Notes under the pieces: generated by a model
Told to the model about the DNA's origin: nothing
Seen by the model: only the letters and a program-made list of their open reading frames with translations
Database searches by the model: none
In this document: positions 31,530 through 44,900 of the stretch, one piece after another
Layout of the letters: the number at the start of each line of letters is the position of its first letter
How positions within the stretch are numbered: position 1 is the first letter of the stretch
DNA from: Boswellia sacra
Taxonomy: Eukaryota; Streptophyta; Magnoliopsida; Sapindales; Burseraceae
DNA length: 64,000 nucleotides
Reading direction: 5' to 3'
NCBI GenBank assembly: GCA_013180625.2
Contig: SNVD02000468.1
Location: 1-64,000 of the forward strand
Program-made: the position numbers and the translations under genes

Positions 31530-34071
31530 GAAAGAATGTTATATAGAATGTTATATGCAAAGTATGAGATTTTGAGATAAAAATATAAATTATGGTTTAT
31601 AGTGAGATGAAAAGTATTTTATTTTATGAATATTTTAGAAAGTTTTGGAAAGAGTAGAAAATTTATTTTTTTGGATAATTAGAAATATATTTTAGTATTT
31701 ACTTAGTTATGTTTATTTAGCATTTTATAGAATTTCTGAGAATCTTAGCGAATTTAAAAGAATTCAAGTTAGTTCTTTTGTATTTCTCGTGGGTGGATAG
31801 ATCTATTTGTTATATTTGCTTTCAATTATTAAGATATTTCAAAGCTAGTTTTCAAAATAGTTATAGACATAAATTTTAGTTTAAAAATTAAATTAGTTTT
31901 TGAATAAAGATATAGCAATTTGAAAGAAAGATTCATATTTTATATATGAATTGTTTTCTATATTATTATAGATGCATATTCTATCATTTTATAGAAAGTG
32001 GAAAAACAGAACAATTATGATCATATTTTTTTTATATAGTAATTTGATTTCGAGGATTTCTCAAAGTATTTGCAGTTATTCTTTTAAACAGTTATTATGG
32101 ATTTTCAAGGATTTGGATGTTATGAGTTTCAGCTTACATAAGTTTTACAGATTTTGATAAATCTGCTTGAGAAGCAATGATTTAGCATATGAAGCAAATT
32201 TTAAAAAGAAATCAGTTTTAGCAAAAAGAAGAAAGTTTAATTATATTATACTAAGCTAGTACCCAACTCACTTAGACAGTGAGACAGCAGATTTCAGATA
32301 GAAAGATAGAGGCCTTTGGGGCCCATTCAGGCACACATAGAGGCTTTGGGCCGTGTTATCTGGACGCTTTAGCCCTTTGGGGGCAGTTCTACGCATGCGT
32401 ATGACCAGATAGCAGGCCTGTGCGATGTTAGATCTCGCCAGGTACAGATAGCTCTGCTTGCGTGATGTAGATCTCACCAGGTATGAGGAGATTCAGATAG
32501 CAGGCCTGTGCGATGTTAGATCTCGCCAGGTACAGATAGCTCTGCCTGCGTGATGTAGATCTCACCAGGTATGAGAAAATTCAGATAGCTCTGCCTGTGC
32601 GATGTTAGATCTCGCCAGGCAGGATCAGACAGTTTCAGGGGTACTTGTTTAGTATAATGAAAAGAGTTTTGAATATGTTTATATGATTTAGTTTGAGAAA
32701 GAAGCATTATCCGTAAAAGTTTCTTTTGGAAAGAAGATTTTAAAGAAATTATGTTTTGTTTATTAAATAACTGAAGCGATGATTTTAGCATATCATCATG
32801 AGTTTTATTTTATGAGATTGAGAAAATATGCATTCTTGCCACTGCTTTTAAAGAATATAGAACCAAGCAATTTTAATTGAAGATTTATAATCAAAAGTTA
32901 TTTGTTTTGAAGATTCTATAAGATATTTGATGATATTTTGGCAAGTACGATAGATTTTTCTTAAGTATAAATATGATATGAGTTTTCTAGTTAGAAATAT
33001 ATTATATGATTTTATTATGAGATAGTTATAGTCATGCAATTTATGATTTGTTTAGAGAATAAATTTAGCAAGTGATTGAGTATATGATGAGAGGAATGTT
33101 ATTTAAAAGTCCTATGTTATTTTATTTCTTTTGGCATCTGTTTATATGTTTTTTTTTTATAGAAAAGAAAGAGATATAGTGATATATTTTGCAGTGTATA
33201 CGAGATTAAATAAGGGTTCAACGTAAAGGTACGCAACTGATTTGCTTATATGGTTTAAGAATATTAAGTTATTTAGGTAAGTAAGTTGAAGAATTATATA
33301 AAGTATTTTCTTTACAGAGAGTTAATAAATTTTTACAGTTGTATTATAAGAATGAAGTTAATAAAGAGAGTTGAGAAGAAATAGTCGTTTGTACGTTATT
33401 TTGGAAAGAAGAGTATACTGGTTCCCTCTTTAAAAGTAATTATACCTTGTATTTTGTTTCCAGAAAAATGAGATTTTAGTACACAAAGCTTTATTCAAGA
33501 AATGAGTTGTAGGAAATAAAGAAAGTAATATTTTATGTAATAAAATTGGTCCACTCACTGAGCCTTTAGCTCACTCTTTTCCTATTCTTTTTCCCAACCA
33601 GGTGCTACAGGTTTGGTGCTAAGCTGTCTCTGATGCTAAGGAAGGCCACACGATGTATAATAATTTTTCATGCATTGAAAGTATTTCATTTTTTTAGATA
33701 TGGTATAAGCTTTTAAATATTAAGTATGTTGAATATGATTTATTTATCTTTTAATATGTTGTGGTTGATAAAGACGAAAGTTTCAAAAGAAGTTGGGATG
33801 AGGAATAGTTTAGAAGTGTATAAATGTGTGTTTTTGCATGGGGTTTTCTTCAAATTATAGGGGAAACTCTGCCGGTTTTTCATTAAAATTTTCAGAGCAT
33901 TTTTTTTAGTATTTTACATAAAAGACTTGAACTAGAAGTAAATTTTTATGAATAGTTTTTTTTTCAAAGTGGCAGAGCAAAAAGTGTGGGAAAATAGTTA
34001 ATTAAGGATCGTTCTCTTAGTGAACAGTTTTAGGCATGATTTGCCCGTGTAGCTAGGGGCGGGTCGTGTCA
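31530..34071 (+). repeat. LTR copy B1 (5'-truncated, ends GTGTCA)
   Basis: In direct orientation it follows the long LTR from the position equivalent to about 37,650. It ends with the family's LTR terminus (gtgtagctaggggcgggtcgtgtca) at 34071. From about 32,640 onward it differs from the 38-kb and 44-kb copies and forms a second subfamily type. The segment 32,400-34,071 is duplicated at 34,181-35,855. Confidence 0.8.
32413..32625 (+). repeat. Minisatellite inside LTR copy B1
   Basis: About five units of 40-50 bp alternate between TGYGCGATGTTAGATCTCGCC and TGCGTGATGTAGATCTCACC, separated by 'aggtacagatagctctgcc'. The corresponding copies at 38,430-38,560 and 44,080-44,200 have about three units, so the array has changed length between copies. 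Confidence 0.8.
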
Positions 34072-34072
34072 A

Positions 34073-34178
34073 TTACTGCCCCCAAAGGGCTAAAGCATCC
34101 AGATCACACGGCCCAAAGCCTCTATGTGTGCCTGAATGGGCCCCAAAGGCCTCTATCTTTCTATCTGAAATCTGCTGT
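34073..34178 (-). repeat. Short inverted copy at the tandem-duplication joint
   Basis: These 106 bp are the reverse complement of about 32,284-32,388 (both contain gcccctttgg/ccaaagggc-type phrases and the 'gaggcctttggggccc' phrase), with two or three differences. They fill the gap between the two 1.68-kb duplicated units. Confidence 0.85.
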
Positions 34179-34180
34179 GG

Positions 34181-35855
34181 TATGACCAGATAGCAGGCCT
34201 GTGCGATGTTAGATCTCGCCAGGTACAGATAGCTCTGCCTGCGTGATGTAGATCTCACCAGGTATGAGGAGATTCAGATAGCAGGCCTGTGCGATGTTAG
34301 ATCTCGCCAGGTACAGATAGCTCTGCCTGCGTGATGTAGATCTCACCAGGTATGAGAAAATTCAGATAGCTCTGCCTGTGCGATGTTAGATCTCGCCAGG
34401 CAGGATCAGACAGTTTCAGGGGTACTTGTTTAGTATAATGAAAAGAGTTTTGAATATGTTTATATGATTTAGTTTGAGAAAGAAGCATTATCCGTAAAAG
34501 TTTCTTTTGGAAAGAAGATTTTAAAGAAATTATGTTTTGTTTATTAAATAACTGAAGCGATGATTTTAGCATATCATCATGAGTTTTATTTTATGAGATT
34601 GAGAAAATATGCATTCTTGCCACTGCTTTTAAAGAATATAGAACCAAGCAATTTTATTTGAAGATTTATAATCAAAAGTTATTTGTTTTGAAGATTCTAT
34701 AAGATATTTGATGATATTTTGGCAAGTACGATAGATTTTTCTTAAGTATAAATATGATATGAGTTTTCTAGTTAGAAATATATTATATGATTTTATTATG
34801 AGATAGTTATAGTCATGCAATTTATGATTTGTTTAGAGAATAAATTTAGCAAGTGATTGAGTATATGATGAGAGGAATGTTATTTAAAAGTCCTATGTTA
34901 TTTTATTTCTTTTGGCATCTGTTTATATGTTTTTTTTTTTTATAGAAAAGAAAGAGATATAGTGATATATTTTGCAGTGTATACGAGATTAAATAAGGGT
35001 TCAACGTAAAGGTACGCAACTGATTTGCTTATATGGCTTAAGAATATTAAGTTATTTAGGTAAGTAAGTTGAAGAATTATATAAAGTATTTTCTTTACAG
35101 AGAGTTAATAAATTTTTACAGTTGTATTATAAGAATGAAGTTAATAAAGAGAGTTGAGAAGAAATAGTCGTTTGTACGTTATTTTGGAAAGAAGAGTATA
35201 CTGGTTCCCTCTTTAAAAGTAATTATACCTTGTATTTTGTTTCCAGAAAAATGAGATTTTAGTACACAAAGCTTTATTCAAGAAATGAGTTGTAGGAAAT
35301 AAAGAAAGTAATATTTTATGTAATAAAATTGGTCCACTCACTGAGCCTTTAGCTCACTCTTTTCCTATTCTTTTTCCCAACCAGGTGCTACAGGTTTGGT
35401 GCTAAGCTGTCTCTGATGCTAAGGAAGGCCACACGATGTATAATAATTTTTCATGCATTGAAAGTATTTCATTTTTTTAGATATGGTATAAGCTTTTAAA
35501 TATTAAGTATGTTGAATATGATTTATTTATCTTTTAATATGTTGTGGTTGATAAAGACGAAAGTTTCAAAAGAAGTTGGGATGAGGAATAGTTTAGAAGT
35601 GTATAAATGTGTGTTTTTGCATGGGGTTTTCTTCAAATTATAGGGGAAACTCTGCCGGTTTTTCATTAAAATTTTCAGAGCATTTTTTTTAGTATTTTAC
35701 ATAAAAGACTTGAACTAGAAGTAAATTTTTATGAATAGTTTTTTTTTTCAAAGTGGCAGAGCAAAAAGTGTGGGAAAATAGTTAATTAAGGATCGTTCTC
35801 TTAGTGAACAGTTTTAGGCATGATTTGCCCGTGTAGCTAGGGGCGGGTCGTGTCA
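34181..35855 (+). repeat. LTR copy B2, tandem duplicate of B1
   Basis: Nearly identical to 32,400-34,071. I see only scattered single-base differences (for example in 'gcttatatggYttaag') and short homopolymer-length changes. The near identity means a recent duplication. It ends GTGTCA at 35855, where the next LTR begins. Confidence 0.9.
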
Positions 35856-38800
35856 ATTAAAAAAAAAAGAAAAAGAGGAGAATTTCTAGAAAAATGGAGA
35901 GGGGTGACGGCTGAAGAGAGGAGAAAGGGAAGTGACAAATTCTGGGAGCATTTTTGAGGGCTTTCTCAAGGTAATTATTTCATTTTTAACCCAAATTAAA
36001 TTCAATATCTTGAATTCTAACTATAGATATGAATTTAGAGGAGTTATTAGACATTTGAAAAATTTTTAGAGAGAGAAGATAGAGAGAGAAGGAAGAACAA
36101 TGATGAAATTGGAAGTATTATTCAAGGTATTTCATATTCTTGTTGATTGTTATAGAATTTGTTTGAGGGAATTTTAAGTTTTGATGATAATTATGGAAAT
36201 TTAGGGTTCTGTGAACAGTACTAATTCCGAAAATTTGTGTAATTTATTGGCTTTAAATCTGATTCTGAAATTTATATATGTTAAAATAGACATCTCAAGA
36301 TTTGTTTGAAGTTGGATTCATTGAAAAATGTTGAGTATGCAATTTTATATAAATTCTCGAAGTTTACTGTTCACTACTAGAAATTCAATGTTTCTGCAGA
36401 AAATCAGTTTTGGGTAAGTTATTTGAGGTATCTAGAAGTCTTCAAAAATTATGAAATTTGGGGTATGAGTTCGTATATATGTCTAGTTTAATTCTGGAGA
36501 GTTTTGTGATTTTACAAATTTATTACGAATTATCATGTATTTTGGAAAATGGAGAGGTCAGTTCTGGAAATGAATTTACAGAATTTTTGTATCTAGAAAC
36601 ATGAAGATTTTGAGGTATTTAATGAACTTGGAATGCTATGAAATTTTATATGTTATTAGATATGTATGTGTAAAGGTCTGTATAAAATCTTAGACAATTT
36701 TGACAAGTCAGTTATTTATTAAAAATCAAAGAGCAAGAACTGTTCTGTTTAAGAAGTTTGAAAATGGAGTTAATTAGGATTGATTGGATTAAGATTTGAA
36801 GTTGGATATTGAGAATTTTAAATATTCAAGTTGCTTACTAATTGAATATGATGTGATGAGCTCTTTTATGATATTAGGACAAGGAAGGATTAATTCTTTG
36901 TTGAAGAATGTGGTCGGATAAGCGGAATGTTGATTTTGGAATCAAATCCGAGCTAATCGAGTTGTGCACCCAAATTTGTGAGTGGGTTATGTTTTGAGAA
37001 TTTCATATTATATTCAAGTGTATTAAATTTATGGCTTTTCATATGATTTAAGTTATTAGTTTAATTAATTGAGTTATATTAAAAGTTTTTAGAATAGATC
37101 ATGATGATTTATGTATTTTCGGAATAGTGTGTGTAAAGTATTAGATTTTGGATAGAAGAGATGGTTATGGGTGGTGCTAGCAGATTAGTTTTGAAAATAT
37201 AGCAATTGTTATTTCGATAAGATTGAGTACAAGAGAAAAAAAATAAATTTAATGTGGAAGTTGTAGCATGAATATATATGTTGGTGAAAAGTAGAAAGTT
37301 TTTGTTTATAATTTGAAAAGAGACATTGTATAATTAAATGAATTAGTATAGAAATTGAGGTATTGAGTTATTTTCTTTAAATAAATACATATGTTGAAGA
37401 AATGGTGATTTTGGTTAACAAAATGTTAAGTGATTGTATATTCAAAATAATGGCAAATTAAGAAGAAAAAGTTTTGGAAAGTAGAATTTAAATTCTGCAG
37501 GGGTGATAATGCAAAATTTTAAAACTGCCCAAGCAGGGGCTGAATTATAAATTTAGGAAGCTGTTCCAGAAATTGTAGGGACCTACATGCAGAATTATGA
37601 AAAATTTAGAATATTCAAAAGATTTGAGTTAAAGCATGGTGTATGAGATTTTGTGATAGAAATATAAATTATGGTTTATAGTGAGATGAAAAGTATTTTA
37701 TTTTATGGATATTTTAGAAAGTTTTAGAAAGAGTAGAAGATTTATTTTTCTGGATAATTAGAAATATGTTTTTAGTATTTATTTAGCTATGTTTATTTAA
37801 CATTTAATAGAATTTCTGAGAATTTTAGCAAATTCAGAAGAATTCAAGTTAGTTTCTTTTTTATTTCTCGAGGGTAAATAGACTCATTTGTTATATTTGC
37901 TTTCAATTATTAAGATGTTTCAAATCTAGTTTTCCAAATGGTTATAGATATAAATTTTAGTTGCAAAGTTAGTTTTAAACAATGATCTAGCATTTTTAAG
38001 AAAGATTCATGTTTTATATATGAATCGTTTTCTATATTATTATAGATGCATATTTTACCATTTTATAGAAAGTGTAAAAGCAGAACAATTATGATCATAT
38101 TTTTTTTATAGCAATTTGATTTCAAGGATTTCTCAAAGTATTTGCAATTATTCTTTTAAGTATTTATCATGGATTTTCAAGGATTCAGATATTATGAGTT
38201 TCAGCTTATATAAGTTTCATAAATTTTGAAAAGAAATCAGTTTTAGAGAAAAGAAGAAAGTTTAATTATATTATACTAAGCTAGTACCCAGCTCACTTAG
38301 ACAGTGAGACAGCAGATTTTAGATAGAAAGATAGAGGCCTTTGGGGCCCGTCCAGACACACATAGAGGCTTTGGGCCGTGTGATCTGGGCGCTTTAGCCC
38401 TTTGGGGGCAGCTCTACGCATGCGTATGACTAGATAGCAGGCCTGCGCGATGTTAGATCTCGCCAGGTACAGATAGCTCTGCTTGAGTGATGTAGATCTC
38501 ACCAGGTATGAGAAAATTTAGATAGCTCTGCCTGTGCGATGTTAGATCTCGCCAGGCAAGATCAGACAGTTTCAGGGGTACTTGTTTAGTATAATGAAAA
38601 GAGTTTCGAATATGTTTATATGAGTTAGTTTGAAAAAGAAGCATGATTCACAATAGTTTCTTTTGAAAGAAGATTTTTAAGAAAATAATGTTTTTCATAG
38701 TAAATAACTGAAGCGATGATTTTAGCATGATCATCAAGAGCATCGTATTATACGATTAAAGATGATTATTTTATTGTTGTAAATATAACTAGTATTTTGA

Positions 38801-39264
38801 TGAATTTAGTCATTCAATAGTTATTTATTTTAAAGTTTTATGACATTTTAGATGATATGAAAGTTATAGATTATAAAGATTATTTTTTTTATATAAAGCA
38901 AATATTTATTTTATAACGATACGATTTCTTTTGGATTTAATTACAATTACATTTTTTTTATCCCCACTCACTGAGTTTTATACTCACATCTTTGTTTTTA
39001 CTTTTCTTTGTTTTTAAAATTTCCCCCCCCAGGATGAAAGCAAAATGTGATCTAGTTAGGAAGTGTGGAGGTCCAGCCACGTGATGGTGCAAGGATAGGT
39101 CAAGGTTGTAATTAGTTAAATTGTTTTTTTTTAATAAATTTCATTTATGGATGTAATGGAAATTATTTCAAGTTTGTTCCATGAGAAAGAAAAGAATTAA
39201 GAAATAGTTGTAGTCCACAGTTTTAGGCATGATTCGCCAGTGTAGCTAGGGGCGGGTCGTGTCA
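35856..39264 (+). repeat. 5' LTR (left-truncated) of the Tekay/Del-like element
   Basis: It matches 41,496-44,900 with few differences. It lacks the TGAAACAGCCC start found in the 3' LTR and ends ...CGGGTCGTGTCA directly before the primer site. Confidence 0.85.
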
Positions 39265-39266
39265 AT

Positions 39267-39279
39267 TTGGTATCAGAGC
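39267..39279 (+). other. Primer-binding site, initiator Met tRNA type
   Basis: TTGGTATCAGAGC follows the LTR end GTGTCA by two bases. It is a perfect match to the common plant primer site. Confidence 0.85.
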
Positions 39280-41374
39280 ATGGTTAGGATTCTATAGACT
39301 CTTATCATATCAGATAGAAGTATTTGCTCTGGAAAGATGTAGTTGTCTGTGGAAGCACCATCAAATTTAGACGTGGCAACCTCATATCAACATAGTTGGA
39401 GAAATAAATTGGCTTAGCCCTAGTAGCTCAAAGAGAGATTAGTTAGTTATGACTTAGTTATGACGTTAGATATTTAGAATTTGTTGCTTACCTAACTGTT
39501 TTACAACGTAGCTGTTTGTTCTATGTTAGTATTTTGAGTTGTTATGATATGAACAGAAATATTCGATATAAGGCTAAATAGTTTATCAAGCATTGTGGAT
39601 TAAAGGATTTATGTATAGCCTAATTTTTGAGTTATGTTAGTGCTATGAATTGTGATGATTTTCATATAAAAACTAAGATTATATGAAGAACTGAGTTATG
39701 ATAATTGTAATATGAGGAATTACATGGTATATGCTATTTTAGAATGCAAGGTATACGGAGGAGGAATTTAGAAAATTATGATTTGCTTGGATGATTTTTA
39801 TGATAATTGAGTTATGCATGATATGTAGTATACGATGACATAAGATGATTGAAGCTTTTACTTTGAAGCACTAGTTTTGAGAGTAGTAAGTTGAGATATG
39901 AAGATGCATTGAACGATAAAGAGCATATCTTTACATAGTAGTATGAAATGATGGAAAAAAAAAATTTATATTAGTGAAGATGAAGTATTCAATATTGATT
40001 TTATTACTAATGAGATAATGATCAAGATTTTAGAGGGCGTGGAAGTACTTTTGTGGAGCCTAGAATTTATTTTCTTGATGTATTGTCAGAAGTGGGTCAT
40101 TGAATCTTTAGTCCAACTTATGTGATGTATATGGACAAGTAGAAGGATTTAAGTGGCTTAATAAGAAATATAAGGTTGGCTTCGCTTAGTTATGAAAGTG
40201 GAACTACATCAGTGTCATGACCTAACTAAGACTTTGAATCATGTGAGATAGTTTTGAAAAAAAAAGTGATTTGTATGGTTATCAGTTATGACGTTTTCAT
40301 GTTATTTATATGACGAATAGGGCTTTGAGGTAGTAAGTTAGATTTTCAAGTGATATTTCAGTATATGCACATATTTATATTTGACAATGTGCCAAAGGAA
40401 CTATATGTATTTGTATACATTATGGTATACAAGTGGACTCTTTATCTTGTATAGATTTCAACATGATTATTTGATTCAATTTATGGTTATGACTGGGCGT
40501 ACAATATGTTTTGCAATAATAGATATTAGCAGAAGTCGAATTATTATTGGTGGGTTCTATGATGAACGAAGCATTTAAAGAGTCTGAGGCTAATGACATT
40601 ATGTTAGAAGTTTTGGTGATTGATTTGAGATAAGGACAAGAGTCCATGATGATGGAAATACGTATGGGACATGTTGGTGTTGTTGATGTTATTATAATTA
40701 TTATTGTTCTAAAATGATTTGCAAGTTGGTTAAGTTTGAAAGGCAAATGATATTATGTTAGATTTTCATTGATTTTTTTTCATAGATGCATCCATGGTCT
40801 TTTAGATACAAGTTCCGAAGTCATGTACGATTCTTACAAGTGCTTTATCAAGTTTGTGTAGTAGAAGTATAAAGAGTGCCTTTAGTAATGACATATCTTG
40901 GTTATTGCTTTCCTTCGGAGCGCCGGGATCCTAAGGATAGCGATAATTAGGATGTGTCGTACCAATTTGGCAACTCATTAATTGATTTTAAGAAGTGAAA
41001 ATATGTATGGGAGAAGTTAAGAAAGAAGTGATTACATTATAAGTCAAAAGAATTGGAAATTTGTCTTCCTCATCTAGAGGCAGATGTTGATTCACATTGA
41101 AGATAAAATATTCTTGCAACAAACAGAGCCTTATTCTTCTTTTGTGAGAAATCAAAGATTGTAGCCTATTAAAATGATTCTTGGTAGTGAATGAAGAAAT
41201 AAAATAGTCTTGTTACATGATTTTCAAGCGTACGATTATATATATATTGTTATACAGTAATACATAAATATATATAATAGATGCTAATTAGTATCACATG
41301 AGAATGTTTTATGACTTGAGTATTTTGGACCTTTCGAAATTTCGAGGAGGAAATTTTTTTTGAGGAGGTGGTAT
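39280..41374 (+). other. Non-coding interior of the Tekay/Del-like element
   Basis: No frame longer than about 110 codons on either strand and no pol motif. The sequence is AT-rich and looks like degraded or replaced internal sequence. Its last 40 bp hold the polypurine tract. Confidence 0.6.
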
Positions 41375-44300
41375 TGAAACAGCCCATTTTTTTGGGCTAA
41401 TTACAGAAACCCAAGCCCAATTGATTTTTTTATAATCAGCCCATCACCTATAGCCCAGCCCACTTCCCTTTCATTTTAATTAATTATAAGACAAGAAAAA
41501 AAAAAGAAAAAGAGGAGAATTTCCAGAAAAATGGAGAGGGGTGACGGCTGAAGAGAGGAGAAAGGGAAGTGACAAATTCTGGGAGCATTTTTGAGGGCTT
41601 TCTCAAGGTAATTATTTCATTTTTAACCCAAATTAAATTCAATATCTTGAATTCTAACTATAGATATGAATTTAGAGGAGTTATTAGACATTTGAAAAAT
41701 TTTTAGAGAGAGAAGATAGAGAGAGAAGGAAGAACAATGATGAAATTGGAAGTATTATTCAAGGTATTTCATATTCTTGTTGATTGTTATAGAATTTGTT
41801 TGAGGGAATTTTAAGTTTTGATGATAATTATGGAAATTTAGGGTTCTGTGAACAGTACTAATTCCGAAAATTTGTGTAATTTATTGGCTTTAAATCTGAT
41901 TCTGAAATTTATATATGTTAAAATAGACATCTCAAGGATTTGTTTGAAGTTGGATACATTGAAAAATGTTGAGTATGCAATTTTATATAAATTCTCGAAG
42001 TTTACTGTTCACTACTAGAAATTCAATGTTTCTGCAGAAAATCAGTTTTGGGTAAGTTATTTGAGGTATCTAGAAGTCTTCAAAAATTATGAAATTTGGG
42101 GTATGAGTTCGTATATATGTCTAGTTTAATTCTGGAGAGTTTTGTGATTTTACAAATTTATTTCGAATTATCATGTATTTTGGAAAATTGAGAGGTCAGT
42201 TCTGGAAATGAATTTACAGAATTTTTGTATCTAGAAACATGAAGATTTTGAGGCAATTAATGAACTTGGAATGCTATGAAATTTTATATGTTATTAGATA
42301 TGTATGTGTAAAAGGTCTGTATAAAATCTTAGACAATTTTGACAAGTCAGTTATTTATTAAAAATCAAAGAGCAAGAACTGTTCTGTTTAAGAAGTTTGA
42401 AAATGGAGTTAATTAGGATTGATTGGATTAAGATTTGAAGTTGGATATTGAGAATTTTAAATATTCAAGTTGCTTACTAATTGAATATGATGTGATGAGC
42501 TCTTTTATGATATTAGGACAAGGAAGGATTAATTCTTTGTTGAAGAATGTGGTCGGATAAGCGGAATGTTGATTTTGGAATCAAATCCGAGCTAATCGAG
42601 TTGTGTACCCAAATTTGTGAGTGGGTTATGTTTTGAGAATTTCATATTATATTCAAGTGTATTAAATTTATGGCTTTTCATATGATTTAAGTTATTAGTT
42701 TAATTAATTGAGTTATATTAAAAGTTTTTAGAATAGATCATGATGATTTATGTATTTTCGGAATAGGAGTGTGTAAAGTATTAGATTTTGGATAGAAGAG
42801 ATGGTTATGGGTGGTGCTAGCAGATTAGTTTTGAAAATATAGCAATTGTTATTTCGATAAGATTGAGTACAAGAGAAAAAAATAAATTTAATGTGGAAGT
42901 TGTAGCATGAATATATATGTTGGTGAAAAGTAGAAAGTTTTTGTTTATAATTTGAAAAGAGACATTGTATAATTAAATGAATTAGTATAGAAATTGAGGT
43001 ATTAGTTATTTTCTTTAAATAAATACATATGTTGAAGAAATGGTGATTTTGGTTAACAAAATGTTAAGTGATTGTATATTCAAAATAATGGCAAATTAAG
43101 AAGAAAAAGTTTTGGAAAGTAGAATTTAAATTCTGCAGGGGTGATAATGCAAAATTTTAAAACTACCCAAGCAGGGGCTGAATTATAAATTTAGGAAGCT
43201 GTTCCAGAAATTGTAGGGACCTACATGCAGAATTATGAAAAATTTAGAATATTCAAAAGATTTGAGTTAAAGCATGGTGTATGAGATTTTGTGATAGAAA
43301 TATAAATTATGGTTTATAGTGAGATGAAAAGTATTTTATTTTATGGATATTTTAGAAAGTTTTAGAAAGAGTAGGAGATTTATTTTCTGGATAATTAGAA
43401 ATATGTTTTTAGTATTTATTTAGCTATGTTTATTTAGCATTTAATAGAATTTCTGAGAATTTTAGCAAATTCAGAAGAATTCAAGTTAGTTTCTTTTTTA
43501 TTTCTCGAGGGTAAATAGACTCATTTGTTATGTTTGCTTTCAATTATTAAGATGTTTCAAATCTAGTTTTCCAAATGGTTATAGATATAAATTTTAGTTG
43601 CAAAGTTAGTTTTAAACAATGATCTAGCATTTTTAAGAAAGATTCATGTTTTATATATGAATCGTTTTCTATATTATTATAGATGCATATTTTACCATTT
43701 TATAGAAAGTGTAAAAGCAGAACAATTATGATCATATTTTTTTTATAGCAATTTGATTTCAAGGATTTCTCAAAGTATTTGCAATTATTCTTTTAAGTAT
43801 TTATCATGGATTTTCAAGGATTCAGATATTATGAGTTTCAGCTTATATAAGTTTCATAAATTTTGAAAAGAAATCAGTTTTAGAGAAAAGAAGAAAGTTT
43901 AATTATATTATACTAAGCTAGTACCCAGCTCACTTAGACAGTGAGACAGCAGATTTCAGATAGAAAGATAGAGGCCTTTGGGGCCCGTTCAGACACACAT
44001 AGAGGCTTTGGGCCGTGTGATCTGGGCGCTTTAGCCCTTTGGGGGCAGCTCTACGCATGCGTATGACTAGATAGCAGGCCTGCGCGATGTTAGATCTCGC
44101 CAGGTACAGATAGCTCTGCCTGAGTGATGTAGATCTCACCAGGTATGAGAAAATTCAGATAGCTCTGCCTGTGCAATGTTAGATCTCGCCAGGCAAGATC
44201 AGACAGTTTCAGGGGTACTTGTTTAGTATAATGAAAAGAGTTTCGAATATGTTTATATGAGTTAGTTTGAAAAAGAAGCATGATTCACAATAGTTTCTTT

Positions 44301-44900
44301 TGAAAGAAGATTTTTAAGAAAATAATGTTTTTCATAGTAAATAACTGAAGCGATGATTTTAGCATGATCATCAAGAGCATCGTATTATACGATTAAAGAT
44401 GATTATTTTATTGTTTTAAATATAACTAGTATTTTGATGAATTTAGTCATTCAATAGTTATTTATTTTAAAGTTTTATGACATTTTAGATGATATGAAAG
44501 TTATAGATTATAAAGATTATTTTTTTTATATAAAGCAAATATTTATTTTATAACGATACGATTTCTTTTGGATTTAATTACAATTACATTTTTTTTATCC
44601 CCACTCACTGAGTTTTATACTCACATCTTTGTTTTTACTTTTCTTTGTTTTTAAAATTTTCCCCCCCAGGATGAAAGCAAAATTTGATCTAGTTAGGAAG
44701 TGTGGAGGTCCAGCCACGTGATGGTGCAAGGATAGGTCAAGGTTGTAATTAGTTAAATTGTTTTTTTTTATAAATTTCATTTATGGATGTAATGGAAATT
44801 ATTTCAAGTTTGTTCCATGAGAAAGAAAAGAATTAAGAAATAGTTGTAATCCACAGTTTTAGGCATGATTCGCCCGTGTAGCTAGGGGCGGGTCGTGTCA
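41375..44900 (+). repeat. 3' LTR of the Tekay/Del-like element
   Basis: 3526 bp with TG...CA ends (TGAAACAGCCC ... GTGTCA). It contains the same roughly three-unit minisatellite near 44,080-44,200 as the 5' copy. Small minus-strand open frames across the minisatellite are by-products. Confidence 0.85.

Larger units (their letters stand above)
35856..44900 (+). mobile_element. Tekay/Del-like gypsy element without pol (two long LTRs)
   Basis: A 3.4-kb left LTR (35856-39264, missing about its first 120 bp) and a 3.5-kb right LTR (41375-44900) are almost identical in direct orientation. They flank a 2.1-kb interior. The interior begins with a primer site TTGGTATCAGAGC and ends with a purine-rich tract (GAGGAGGTGGTAT) preceded by 'ttcgaggaggaaatttttttt', a phrase typical of Tekay/Del 3' ends. 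The right LTR starts TGAAACAGCCC and ends GTGTCA. No gag or pol frame is visible. The left end is replaced by the adjoining copy B2, so no target duplication can be checked. Confidence 0.8.

Noticed and set aside
32268..32791. Minus-strand frames repeated in each LTR copy (also near 34.1, 38.3 and 43.9 kb)
   Set aside because: They track the LTR minisatellite and are conserved only because the LTR copies are young; no domain is visible.
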